DNA of 64,000 nucleotides from Aldehydirespirator sp965116195 (GTDB lineage Bacteria > Actinomycetota > Acidimicrobiia > Acidimicrobiales > Aldehydirespiratoraceae): positions 1,798,001 through 1,862,000 of the forward strand of contig OZ220491.1 of assembly GCA_965116195.1 (NCBI GenBank), in the 5' to 3' direction. Under the pieces are notes generated by a model. The model was given only the letters and a program-made list of their open reading frames with translations. It did not search any database and had not been told where the DNA came from. Of the stretch, positions 15,971-24,418 are shown piece by piece (the first letter of the stretch is position 1; every line of letters begins with the position of its first letter). The translations under genes were made by a program, and so were the position numbers.

Positions 15971-17127
15971 CGATCAAGCCTTCGCACGGACTCGGCAATG
16001 ACATCGGCGGCACGCTCCACATCAGACTCAACGGTGGTGTGGCCCAGCGACAGCCGCAACGACCCGAGTGCCAACTCCCTCGGAATGCCCATCGCTGCCA
16101 GCACATGAGAAGGGTCTTGCGCTCCGCTGGAACAGGAGGATGCAGCCGAAGCCCGCACACCGGCAGCATCAATCAAGAACAACAGTGCCTCACTTTGCAC
16201 TCCGGTGATGCACACGTTGGCGATCCCGGCGGCGATGTGGTCACGATTGCCGTTGCGATCAGCAGCCGAGACCGCCAAGCGTTCGCCAAGGCTGTCGGTG
16301 AGACCCTCGATCAACCTGTCACGCAGCACCACGAGTCTTGCGACGCTGGCATCGCGCTGCTCCACCGTCTGGGTCAGCGCCGCAGCAAACGACATTGCAC
16401 CAGCCACGTCAGGAGTCCCGGCACGTCGTCCTCGCTCCTGTCCGCCGCCGATGATCAGAGGGTCAAGTTCAACCCCTTTGCGTATCACGAGCACGCCGGT
16501 GCCCACAGGCGAGCCGAACTTGTGGCCGGTCACCGAGACGAGGTCATAGTCAACCGTCTCGGCAGCAACGTCAATCCAGTTGACCGCCTGTACAGCATCC
16601 GTGTGCAGTAACGCATCGGGGGCCAGGTGCCGCACCAGGCGCGCCACCTGCTGCAACGGCGTGATCGAACCAGTCTCGTTGTTGACAGCAATCACCGAGA
16701 CAACGGCCACACCGCTGTGACTGCCCAGCGCTGCCTCCAAAGCCGCCATGTCAACGATGCCTCGCCGGTCCACGCTCACCAGCACTCCGCCACTGCGCTG
16801 CACAGGGTCATGCACAGCGTGGTGTTCGGCTTTGGTGGACACGGCCAGCGCCCCCGACCCACGACAGCCCAGCGCACCTTGCACGGCCATGTTGTCAGCC
16901 TCGCTGCCTCCTGATGTGAACACGATCTCACCAGGAGTTGCGTTCAGAGCAGTCGCCACACGCTCGCGAGCCGCGTCCAGGGCGCGGCGAGCTTCGCGGG
17001 CTGCGCCATGAGAGCCTGTGGGGTTGGCGTGATAACGGCGAGCAGCCGCCAGCCAAGCCTCCTGCGCGACCGGCCTCAGCGGTGATGAGGCAGCATGGTC
17101 GAGGTAGATTTCCGGCCTCTCAGACAC
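15955..17127 (-). CDS. iscS: Cysteine desulfurase (IscS/NifS family)
   Basis: PLP enzyme that takes sulfur from cysteine for iron-sulfur clusters and tRNA thiolation. It starts MSERPEIYLDHAASSPLRP, the usual beginning. The PLP lysine is in SVTGHKFGSPVGTG and the persulfide cysteine in ASAASSCSSGAQDPSHVL, the SSCSSG form of NifS-like enzymes; GGGQERGRRAGTPDV is also conserved. The length of 390 is normal. It lies directly upstream of mnmA on the same strand, separated by the 151-bp repeat that begins in its own last codons, which fits sulfur delivery to MnmA. The C-terminus HGGG belongs to the repeat. Confidence 0.94.
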   Translation of the reverse strand: MSERPEIYLDHAASSPLRPVAQEAWLAAARRYHANPTGSHGAAREARRALDAARERVATALNATPGEIVFTSGGSEADNMAVQGALGCRGSGALAVSTKAEHHAVHDPVQRSGGVLVSVDRRGIVDMAALEAALGSHSGVAVVSVIAVNNETGSITPLQQVARLVRHLAPDALLHTDAVQAVNWIDVAAETVDYDLVSVTGHKFGSPVGTGVLVIRKGVELDPLIIGGGQERGRRAGTPDVAGAMSFAAALTQTVEQRDASVARLVVLRDRLIEGLTDSLGERLAVSAADRNGNRDHIAAGIANVCITGVQSEALLFLIDAAGVRASAASSCSSGAQDPSHVLAAMGIPRELALGSLRLSLGHTTVESDVERAADVIAESVRRLDRHGGG

Positions 17128-17155
17128 GGCTCCATCCTAGATTGTGGGCACCGCC

Positions 17156-17280
17156 AACCAGCGACGACCACAGTTGCGCCACACGCATCGCGACGGCAGA
17201 CTCCTCGGCGACCCCGGATCGGACACGCAACCAGCGACGACCGCAGTTGCGCCACACGCATCGCGACAGCCGCCCGGTGT
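17156..17280. repeat. Two-copy 73-bp repeat upstream of iscS
   Basis: AACCAGCGACGACC(A/G)CAGTTG and the following GCGCCACACGCATCGCGAC occur at 17156 and 17229, 73 bp apart. About 41 bp is conserved and the remaining ~32 bp differs. The array sits between the divergent iscS and surface-protein genes. Confidence 0.88.
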
Positions 17281-17307
17281 CATCGAAACCTCGTTGATCC
17301 CGCGCGT

Positions 17308-17336
17308 TTGATGAATCGCGGAGAACCTCCTAACAT
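17308..17336 (+). promoter_or_regulatory. Putative sigma-70-like promoter of the surface-protein gene
   Basis: TTGATG (17308-17313) and TAACAT (17331-17336) are separated by exactly 17 bp. Transcription would begin near 17343, leaving about 28 nt before ATG 17371. A strong Shine-Dalgarno, AGAAAGGA, lies five bases or so before that ATG. Only partial matches to the consensus boxes; prediction by eye. Confidence 0.45.
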
Positions 17337-17401
17337 AGCGACCAGCTTGATCGTCCCAGAAAGGAATGCCATGACCTTCCAGTCCCGTACCATTACGCCG
17401 A

Positions 17402-17418
17402 CCCCCCCCCCCCCCCCC
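17402..17418 (+). repeat. 17-base poly-C tract, probable phase-variation switch
   Basis: Seventeen consecutive C between the well-placed ATG 17371 and the signal peptide of the downstream surface protein. With 17 C the frame from 17371 stops at 17547 after 58 codons. With 16 (or 13, or 19) C it runs in frame into the signal peptide beginning at 17453. Homopolymer length may also be a sequencing error. Confidence 0.8.
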
Positions 17419-17452
17419 GCAGCGCAGAGGGGTCACTCGGCAGCACAAGCCG

Positions 17453-19426
17453 ATGATCAGACGATCTCACCCTGTCTTATGGGTTTTCATTATATTCACA
17501 ATGCTATTGGTCACCACCGCGACCGGGGTCAGTGCCAACACCGTTGAAACCCCAGATGCCTACAACGACGACAACACCAACTCACACCAGGACGCGCTGA
17601 ACGAACTCGCCGCCAAGGGCATCCTCACCGACACTGAATGCGCCACGGACAGTATCTGTCCCAAGCAGCCACTGTTGCGCTGGGAACTCGCGGTCTGGCT
17701 GTCCCGGTTGTTGCTCAACGGCAAAGAACCCCCGGCCATCATCAGCAAAAGCTTCGCTGACATCAAACTGAACGACTGGTACGCGCCTCATGTCGAATAC
17801 CTTGCCGAACACAAAATAACCAAAGGCTGCCAAACCAAACCGCCGAACTACTGCCCTGACAAACCAGTTACACGAGCCCAAATGGCCACATTTCTGGTAC
17901 GCGCCTACAAACTTGCTGCCACCAAAACCAAGCACTTCACAGACACCAGCCGCAGTGTCCACGCCAACAACATCAACGCCCTGGCCGAAGCAAAAATCAC
18001 AACCGGATGCCGGACCAACCCGCCAAACTACTGCCCGAACCAACACATAACCAGAGCCCAAACAGCCGCTCTACTGTCCAGAGCCACCAAACTCACCGAA
18101 CCAATCACAACCACCACCACACCGGTCACAACGACCACAATCTCCTACTACCTACCTCTCAACCCACCCGACACCACATCCCAACAGCCATCTACCACCA
18201 CGACCACTACTACTACCACTACCACGACAACAACAACGACAACCACCAGCACAACTACTACGACCACCACTACCACGACGACTGTGCCTGCGAAGCCGAC
18301 CGGGTTCTCTGCCACGGCGGGTGCGGGATCAGCGAGTTTGTCATGGACTGATCCTGATAATGTTCTGATCACCGGCTATCAGTACCGTCAAAAGAAGGCG
18401 GCCGATGCTTGGGGTAACTGGACTGATATCTCCGGTTCAGATGCAGATACCACTTCTCATACTGTGTCCGGGTTGGACAGTGGTGTGGTATATCAGTTCG
18501 AGATCCGAGCCGGGAGCGCCAACGGCAACAGCGTTGCAGCCGACGCAGCATCAGTCACACCTACGGCCACCACAACGACTACCACCACAACGACTACTAC
18601 CACAACCATAGCGATCGGACAAGCCGACAAGACCATCGCAGCTGGCCAAGATCACACCTGCGCCATACGCGCCAATGACACCATCAACTGCTGGGGCAAG
18701 AACGACGACCAGCAGACGACAGTACCCGCAGGCACATACAAGGCTGTCACAGCCGGCCAGTCCCACACCTGCGCCATACGCAACGATGACACCATCAGCT
18801 GCTGGGGCAAGAACACCGACGCGCAGGCAACAGCGCCAAGCGGCACATACAAGGCTGTCACAGCCGGCAACGATCACACTTGCGCCATACGCACGAACGG
18901 CACCATCACCTGCTGGGGTACCGACAGAAACGGTCACAAAACAGTGCCAGCCGGCACATACAAGTCCATCAAGGCCGGACAGTTCCACACCTGTGCCATA
19001 GCCAGCGACGACACCATCAGCTGCTGGGGATACAACAGCGGTGGGCAAGCCACTTCGCCCGCAACAGGCACATACAAGGTTGTCGAAGGCGGTTTTGACC
19101 ACACTTGCGCCGTACGCGCAAACGACACCCTCGCCTGTTGGGGCAACAACCGCAGCGGCACCACCACGGCACCAGCCGGTACATACAAAACCGTCGCATC
19201 CGGCACCAGTCACAATTGCGCGATACGTACCAATGGCAACATCAACTGCTGGGGAAACAACGACAACAATCGGGCTACAGCACCTGCAGGCACGTATAAT
19301 GCCATCTCCGCCTCACATAATCACAACTGCGCGATACGTACAAATGGCAGCATCAACTGCTGGGGCGACAACAGGCAAGGGCAGGCTACAGCACCTGCAG
19401 GCACCTATAAGGTCATCACGGACTGA
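17453..19426 (+). CDS. Secreted surface protein: SLH repeats, Thr-rich linkers, Fn3, seven RCC1-like CWG repeats
   Basis: A signal peptide (RRSHPVLWVFIIFTMLLVTTATGVSA) is followed by three SLH-like repeats; the last two carry the signature GC.T.PPNYCP..(P/H)(V/I)TRAQ and should anchor the protein to the wall. Then come a poly-Thr linker, one Fn3 domain (PTGFSATAGAGSASLSWTD), a second Thr run, and seven repeats of HTCAIR.(N/D)(D/G)TI.CWG....Q.T.P.GTYK, probably a beta-propeller with two Cys per blade. The internal ATG 17453 has no good Shine-Dalgarno; ATG 17371 has one but is out of frame because of the poly-C tract. In the 16-C state the product would be 27 residues longer. Adhesion or ligand binding is likely (inference). 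A paralogue lies at 57 kb. Confidence 0.85.
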   Translation: MIRRSHPVLWVFIIFTMLLVTTATGVSANTVETPDAYNDDNTNSHQDALNELAAKGILTDTECATDSICPKQPLLRWELAVWLSRLLLNGKEPPAIISKSFADIKLNDWYAPHVEYLAEHKITKGCQTKPPNYCPDKPVTRAQMATFLVRAYKLAATKTKHFTDTSRSVHANNINALAEAKITTGCRTNPPNYCPNQHITRAQTAALLSRATKLTEPITTTTTPVTTTTISYYLPLNPPDTTSQQPSTTTTTTTTTTTTTTTTTTSTTTTTTTTTTTVPAKPTGFSATAGAGSASLSWTDPDNVLITGYQYRQKKAADAWGNWTDISGSDADTTSHTVSGLDSGVVYQFEIRAGSANGNSVAADAASVTPTATTTTTTTTTTTTTIAIGQADKTIAAGQDHTCAIRANDTINCWGKNDDQQTTVPAGTYKAVTAGQSHTCAIRNDDTISCWGKNTDAQATAPSGTYKAVTAGNDHTCAIRTNGTITCWGTDRNGHKTVPAGTYKSIKAGQFHTCAIASDDTISCWGYNSGGQATSPATGTYKVVEGGFDHTCAVRANDTLACWGNNRSGTTTAPAGTYKTVASGTSHNCAIRTNGNINCWGNNDNNRATAPAGTYNAISASHNHNCAIRTNGSINCWGDNRQGQATAPAGTYKVITD

Positions 19427-19527
19427 GTTATCACAGTGCCGGTGGGGATGTAGGAGCCACGAACCCCACACACCAATGAGCTTTGTGAGACCTCAAGAAG
19501 TTCCCTGGGTTTGACTTTCGTGGGTGG

Positions 19528-20430
19528 CTATTGTCCTGCTGCGATTATTGATCCAGCGACAAGCAGTCCCGACAGCAACGTTCCCGACACCACCATGACC
19601 CATGACGGTGCTCCACGAGCTTCCAGCAAGAGCATGATCGAACCCATGAACAACCCAGCTGCCAAACCGCCGATGTGACCTCCGATCGACACACGCGGCA
19701 CCAGCAAGGTCAAGGCAAGATTGACAATAAGCAGTATCCCCAAATTGGAGCGCCACAGCTTGCCGCTGAGCACCTTCTGGATCAGCACCATTGCACCCAA
19801 CAGCCCGTAGACAGCACCCGAAGCACCAACAGTCGGCGACTCCGGTGACACCAACATCACCCCGAAAGCACCACCAAGCAGTGATGACACATACAGTGTC
19901 AAAAACCGCGCTGTGCCGAAGGTGGCTTCCAGCAGTTGACCCAACAGCCACAAGGCATACATGTTGAATGCCAGGTGAAAAATGCCGTCATGCAGAAAGG
20001 CGGAGGTGATCAGCCGGTAGTACTCACCTACGTCCACGCCTATCCACTTGCCGACTCCTTCTTCTACAAGCCAGGCTCTGCCAAAGAGACCACCGTCAAC
20101 AAGCAACTCGTACTCCAACCGGGTGATGCCTTGCAACGAACGGCTCATGAACACCGAATAGAGAAAGACCAACACGTTGAGGCCCATCAGAACCCTCGTG
20201 GCGATGAACGTCCAGATGGTGTCTTCAGATAACGGGGAAACTTCGGACCTGGAACGAGACCGATGCTGGGCCGTGCATTCAGGACAGTGAAAACCAACCG
20301 ATGCCTGATACATGCATGAGGTACAGATCGGGCGATCACAACGCTGGCAGGTCACTCCGCCACGGCGGTCGGGATGTCGGTAGCAGCGCGGATGACGCCG
20401 TTGGTCCACTATTTCCGGAGTTTCACTCAC
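19528..20430 (-). CDS. Rhomboid family intramembrane serine protease with N-terminal zinc-binding motif
   Basis: Cleaves membrane proteins within the bilayer. The first ~60 residues have paired cysteines and histidines (CYRHPDRRGGVTCQRC, CTSCMY, FHCPEC), a B-box-like zinc site common in actinobacterial rhomboids. Six or so membrane helices follow, with the catalytic Ser in GASGAVYGLLG and the His in SIGGHIGGLAAG. About 300 residues. It is nine bases downstream of the Nfu gene on the same strand, so the two are probably co-transcribed, although no functional link is known to me. Confidence 0.9.
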   Translation of the reverse strand: MSETPEIVDQRRHPRCYRHPDRRGGVTCQRCDRPICTSCMYQASVGFHCPECTAQHRSRSRSEVSPLSEDTIWTFIATRVLMGLNVLVFLYSVFMSRSLQGITRLEYELLVDGGLFGRAWLVEEGVGKWIGVDVGEYYRLITSAFLHDGIFHLAFNMYALWLLGQLLEATFGTARFLTLYVSSLLGGAFGVMLVSPESPTVGASGAVYGLLGAMVLIQKVLSGKLWRSNLGILLIVNLALTLLVPRVSIGGHIGGLAAGLFMGSIMLLLEARGAPSWVMVVSGTLLSGLLVAGSIIAAGQ

Positions 20431-20439
20431 TCTGAGGAC

Positions 20440-20706
20440 CTAGAGCGAAACAAACGTCTCGCTCATACCGAGAGCGTTCACCTCAACCACCTCGGTCACA
20501 CCCGGCACCCGGTCACGCATGATCCGCTCAATCCCGGCCTTCAGGGTCTGAGTAGAAGCAGGACAGGTGACACAGGCACCCTGAAGTTCCACCGTGATCA
20601 CGCCGGTCGTCTCGTCAACATCAATCAGGTCAATGTCACCTTCATCAGCCTGGATAGCAGGACGGATGATCTCAATGATCCGCTCCACTTCAGCTCTCAC
20701 AGCCAC
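20440..20706 (-). CDS. NifU-like C-terminal domain protein (Nfu iron-sulfur scaffold)
   Basis: Small scaffold or carrier for [4Fe-4S] clusters in the cytoplasm. The whole 88-residue chain is the Nfu domain: RPAIQADEGDIDLIDVDE, then the cluster-binding pair in GACVTCPAS, then TLKAGIERIMRDRVPGVTEV. The spacing C-x2-C is intact. It starts at ATG 20706, giving the usual domain start (VERIIEIIRPAIQADEGD). The rhomboid gene follows nine bases downstream. Confidence 0.92.
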   Translation of the reverse strand: MAVRAEVERIIEIIRPAIQADEGDIDLIDVDETTGVITVELQGACVTCPASTQTLKAGIERIMRDRVPGVTEVVEVNALGMSETFVSL

Positions 20707-20825
20707 AGTCTCGCAGCGACCCCGCGTGATTCCTCCGACCCGTCAGCCTCATCTGTTCCCCCGTTGCGTCGTCTCGTCTGTTCGCCTGTTCCGGCTCACG
20801 CTCGCTCCGAGCCACCCCGGGCTGA

Positions 20826-20912
20826 TGAAACCCTAGGCTCAAGGCTATGGGGGATCAACGAAGTGTGCCCGGCGTGGGCACCGTCATGAAACCCTAGGCT
20901 CAAGGCTATGGG
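20826..20912. repeat. Two-copy repeat at the start of the small membrane gene
   Basis: TGAAACCCTAGGCTCAAGGC followed by TATGGG occurs at 20826 and 20887, 61 bp apart. The second copy contains the start codon (ATGGG) of the next gene, so this is a duplicated 5' gene end. About 26 bp is conserved and 35 bp differs. The rest of the gap from 20707 shows nothing recognisable. Confidence 0.85.
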
Positions 20913-21099
20913 CCTTGTCGTGCTGGCACATCAAGGCGGCTGGGATGAGATACTGCTCGTCGCTGCACCGCTGGTACTGTTCGCCGGCCTCGTGTGGAAC
21001 GCCAAGCGGCGTGCCAGCAGATCAACACCCGATCATGGCATCCGCGAGCAGGATGACCAGGACCGGTCCATCAACAGCAAGCCCAGCAAGCACAGCTAG
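20908..21099 (+). CDS. Small single-pass membrane protein, function unknown
   Basis: A 63-residue protein. It starts MGLVVLAHQGGWDEILLVA, continues with a hydrophobic helix (ILLVAAPLVLFAGLVW) and ends in a charged tail (NAKRRASRSTP ... SKPSKHS). The HQGGWDE stretch before the helix looks specific rather than random, and similar short proteins exist in related actinobacteria (recollection, not checked). AAGG two bases before the ATG is a poor ribosome site. The gene ends in a 4-base convergent overlap with murA. Confidence 0.6.
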   Translation: MGLVVLAHQGGWDEILLVAAPLVLFAGLVWNAKRRASRSTPDHGIREQDDQDRSINSKPSKHS

Positions 21100-22466
21100 C
21101 CGAGGCGCACATCCGCACCAAGCGAAGCCAGCCTGCCGGTGAGGTCGTCATAACCACGGGCAATGTGATGGGCATCGCTCACCGTCGTTGTGCCTTCAGC
21201 ACCGAGACCTGCGATGACAAGCGCCGCGCCAGCTCTGATGTCGTGAGCTTTGACCGGCGCACCCGACAAACGCCCAACCCCGTGTACCACCGCGTGATGT
21301 CCCACGGTACGAATATCAGCACCCATGCGGCGCAACTCGTCCACATAACGGAAACGTCCGGCAAATACGTTCTCGGTGACAATCCCCACTCCCGATGCCG
21401 TGGCAAGCAGCACGACAAGGAAGGGCTTGTAGTCGGTGGAGACCCCCGGATAGGGCAGGGTGGAACAGTCGAGCGAGTCAAGGCCACGAGCCACGATCGC
21501 ACGGATGCCGTCATCCAGCGGTGTGATCACCATACCCATACGACGCAACACACGACAGAGCAGTTCCATCTGCTCATAACGTGCGCCGGTGATCACGATC
21601 TCACCCTGCGCCACGCCCAAAGCCGCCAGATAGGTAGCTGCGACAATGCGATCAGGAATCACCCGATGATCGGCTGCATGCAAAAAACTGGTGGAGCCGG
21701 GCCCGTTCACAACAAGCGTCGCCGTCCCGGCACCACGGATCGAAGCACCCATACGGCCCAGAAGGTTGCACAGGTCAACGATCTCGGGTTCCCGTGCCGC
21801 GTTCTCTATAACGGTCGTACCTTTGGCGGCCACCGCCGCCATCAGCAGGTTTTCGGTAGCTCCCACGCTGGGATACTCAAGCATTATGTCAGCAGCAGTC
21901 AGGCCGGAAGTCGTGGCCAAAATGTTGCCGTGTACGACCCTGATGCCAGCTCCCAGTTCCTCAAGTCCACGCACATGCATGTCAACGGGCCGCGGACCGA
22001 AGTCATCACCACCGGGCAAAGCCACAGTTGCCTCACCGCAGCGTGCCAGCATCGGGCCCAGCACCACAATCGACGCTCGGAACCGCTCCACGATTTCATA
22101 GGGAGCCACCGGGTGGATCTCCGCCGGAACGTCGATGCACAACACATCGCTGTTGACGGCATCCCATTGAACCTGACAGCCGACCGCTCTGAGCAGCCCT
22201 GCCATCAACTCAACATCAACGATACGGGGCACATTGCTGAGCCTGTAGGAACCCTCAGACAAAAGCGTGGCGGCCATCAGTTTGAGCACCGAGTTCTTGG
22301 CTCCCGGGACTGCGACCGTGCCTGCCAACGGCGTTCCCGAACGCACCACTATCTGATCGGCAATCTGATCGGATTTCAGGTCGCCCGTCTGGTCGCCCGT
22401 CAGATCGGACGTCAAGGAACTTGTCTGATCGGCTGTCAGATCGCGATTCGGGTCGGCCATCGTCAA
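21096..22466 (-). CDS. murA: UDP-N-acetylglucosamine 1-carboxyvinyltransferase, Asp-type active site
   Basis: First committed step of peptidoglycan synthesis: transfers enolpyruvyl from PEP to UDP-GlcNAc in the cytoplasm. PGAKNSVLKLMAA contains the conserved Lys-Asn pair and GGDDFGPRPVDMH is the active-site loop. Where E. coli has Cys115 (GGC.IG.RPVD) this protein has Asp154 (codon 22005-22007), as in Mycobacterium tuberculosis; such enzymes are known to be intrinsically fosfomycin resistant. The 35-residue N-terminal extension (DLTGDQTGDLKSDQIADQ) is encoded by an imperfect short repeat; ATG 22460 is an alternative start. The rest is full length. Confidence 0.95.
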   Translation of the reverse strand: MTMADPNRDLTADQTSSLTSDLTGDQTGDLKSDQIADQIVVRSGTPLAGTVAVPGAKNSVLKLMAATLLSEGSYRLSNVPRIVDVELMAGLLRAVGCQVQWDAVNSDVLCIDVPAEIHPVAPYEIVERFRASIVVLGPMLARCGEATVALPGGDDFGPRPVDMHVRGLEELGAGIRVVHGNILATTSGLTAADIMLEYPSVGATENLLMAAVAAKGTTVIENAAREPEIVDLCNLLGRMGASIRGAGTATLVVNGPGSTSFLHAADHRVIPDRIVAATYLAALGVAQGEIVITGARYEQMELLCRVLRRMGMVITPLDDGIRAIVARGLDSLDCSTLPYPGVSTDYKPFLVVLLATASGVGIVTENVFAGRFRYVDELRRMGADIRTVGHHAVVHGVGRLSGAPVKAHDIRAGAALVIAGLGAEGTTTVSDAHHIARGYDDLTGRLASLGADVRLG

Positions 22467-22540
22467 GTCCTTGCTTCAGATGCTCTGATCGGCCATCATC
22501 AGGGAGTCAACTCTAACTCTGGCCAGCTGGGAATTCGGAT

Positions 22541-24097
22541 GTGACCGTACTGCGGACAGTGCAATGCGGCAGCAAAGCCGAGATGTTGGAAGCACATACG
22601 ACTCTGAGCGAACCTCGACGCGACATCGTTGCCGAACAAGCGATGGGCAACAACCTCTTCAAGGCACGTCACGGCCCGTTTCGTCACTACCAGCGTCACC
22701 TTGAGTTGCGTTCTGTGGCAGGCAGTTGCTCCTGGGAACTTATTGAGACCATCTCCTATCGTCTTGCAGTTCCTGTCTGGGGATGGCTGTTTCATCTGCC
22801 TGTGCGCCGGGCGCTGTTGAACCGCCGAGACAGCCACGACCATTGGTGGACACCCGTTGACCGGCTGGATGCGCGCGCCGCCACTGTTCTGGGGTTGCTC
22901 TGCACGATCCAGGTGGTGGACGGCTACCTCGGCACGGTGCTCACACAGACTCTGACCTTTGCGGCTGACGAGTTCGGTCAGGGCAATGCCGCCCAGGGAG
23001 CTGTGCTGGCCGTTGTGCGAGTGGGTGTACTGATCACCCTGGTCACAGTCGCGCTTGCAGACCGTCACGGGCGGCGGCGGCTGGTGGTGGTGTCAGGCCT
23101 GGGAAGCTGCCTTGTCACTGCGGTTGGCGCATTGTCACCGGGGCTGTGGTTTTTGGGCGGCACGCAGCTGATAGCCAGGGGCCTGTCCACTGCTCTGGGC
23201 GTGCTGATCGTGATCATTGCCGTCGAGGAGATGCCCGCACGCTCAAGAGCCTGGGCACTGTCAACTCTGGCACTGTGTGCCGGGCTGGGTGCCGGAATGG
23301 CAGTCTGGGTGCTGCCGGTTGCGGACCTGCACGAAGCGGCTTGGCGCGCCGTTTATATCGTGCCGTTGGCTGGAGTGGCTGTGGTGACATGGGTGGGACA
23401 TCGACTGCCCGAGAGCCGTCGGTATGAGACGCACTCTGCAATCGGTGCGAACGACACCGCGGTTCCTGCTGCGGATGACGAAGGGGCTGCGGATGCGATG
23501 TTGCGTCGCCGTAGACGGCTGGTGCTTCTGTCCTGTGCGGCTTTTCTGGTGGCGATGTTCGCAGCCCCGGCCTCGGGACTGCAGAACGACTTTCTCAAGG
23601 ACGAACGGGGTTTCTCCGCCGCTGCAATCTCGCTGTTCACCATCACGACGAGCACCCCGGCCGGGCTCGGCATCCTGGTGGGCGGCTACCTGGCTGACCG
23701 CAAGGGCCGTCGCCCGGTAGGCGCTTCTGCGCTGGTGCTCGGAGCGCTGGCCGTGACAGGCGCTTTCTTCACCCGGGGCGCTCTGCTGTGGCTGCTGACA
23801 CTTGGCGGTGTGATGCTGGGTGCTGCGGTCGTGCCGGCACTGGGTGTCTACGGACCGGAGTTGTTCGGAACTCACAGCAGGGGGCGGGCCAACGGGCTGA
23901 TCACGACGGTCGGTGTGGCCGGCAGCGCCACCGGCCTGCTGGCAGCGGGATGGCTCTCAGACGAACTGGGCGGACGTGTGGGGCCTGCCTTGGCGCTGCT
24001 CGCCGCAGGCCCGCTGGCAGTTGCCGTGTTGGTGTGTTGGAAGTTCCCCGAAACTGCCGGAGCCGAACTCGAAGATCTGAATCCCGAAGACCGCTGA
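22541..24097 (+). CDS. MFS transporter with an N-terminal soluble segment
   Basis: Membrane transporter with about twelve helices. The family pattern is visible in ADRHGRRRLVVVSGL (loop 2-3) and its second-half counterpart LADRKGRRPVGASALV. Substrate unknown. About 100 residues precede the first helix (DRLDARAATVLGLLCTIQVVDGYLG). Part of this, HYQRHLELRSVAGSCSWELIETISYRLAVPVWGWLF, resembles the end of a polyketide cyclase/START-like domain (inference). The GTG at 22541 opens the frame; the first ~30 residues are less certain. It diverges from murA with a gap of only 74 bp. Confidence 0.82.
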   Translation: MTVLRTVQCGSKAEMLEAHTTLSEPRRDIVAEQAMGNNLFKARHGPFRHYQRHLELRSVAGSCSWELIETISYRLAVPVWGWLFHLPVRRALLNRRDSHDHWWTPVDRLDARAATVLGLLCTIQVVDGYLGTVLTQTLTFAADEFGQGNAAQGAVLAVVRVGVLITLVTVALADRHGRRRLVVVSGLGSCLVTAVGALSPGLWFLGGTQLIARGLSTALGVLIVIIAVEEMPARSRAWALSTLALCAGLGAGMAVWVLPVADLHEAAWRAVYIVPLAGVAVVTWVGHRLPESRRYETHSAIGANDTAVPAADDEGAADAMLRRRRRLVLLSCAAFLVAMFAAPASGLQNDFLKDERGFSAAAISLFTITTSTPAGLGILVGGYLADRKGRRPVGASALVLGALAVTGAFFTRGALLWLLTLGGVMLGAAVVPALGVYGPELFGTHSRGRANGLITTVGVAGSATGLLAAGWLSDELGGRVGPALALLAAGPLAVAVLVCWKFPETAGAELEDLNPEDR

Positions 24098-24345
24098 TCC
24101 GCCAGTCACCAGATCACCAGTCACCAGATCCCAATAATGAGATCCCAGTCACCAGATCACCAACCGCCGCCGTCAGATCACAGTCGCCAGTCGCCAGTCA
24201 CCAGATCACCAACCGCCGCCGTCAGATCACAGTCGCCAGTCGCCAGTCGCCGCTCACCAGTCGCCCGCCGTCAGATCACAGTCGCCAGTCGCCGCTCACC
24301 AGTCGCCCGCCGTCAGATCACAGTCGCCAGTCGCTGTCTGACTGA
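24098..24345. repeat. Dense short-unit repeat cluster between MFS gene and glyA
   Basis: Permutations of CAGTCACCAGATCACC, AACCGCCGCCGTCAGATCAC and CAGTCGCCAGTCGCC fill the gap. Larger blocks also recur, for example ACCAACCGCCGCCGTCAGAT at 24159 and 24208, and CGCTCACCAGTCGCCCGCCG at 24251 and 24293. No coding pattern or terminator was recognised. The last 70 bp before glyA are unique. Confidence 0.85.
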
Positions 24346-24418
24346 TCTTGGTCCCCACCCACTGCCGTCCGAGAGAGAAGGAGAAACCCCGGACATCCCT
24401 TGCTGCTGTGTGTGACTG

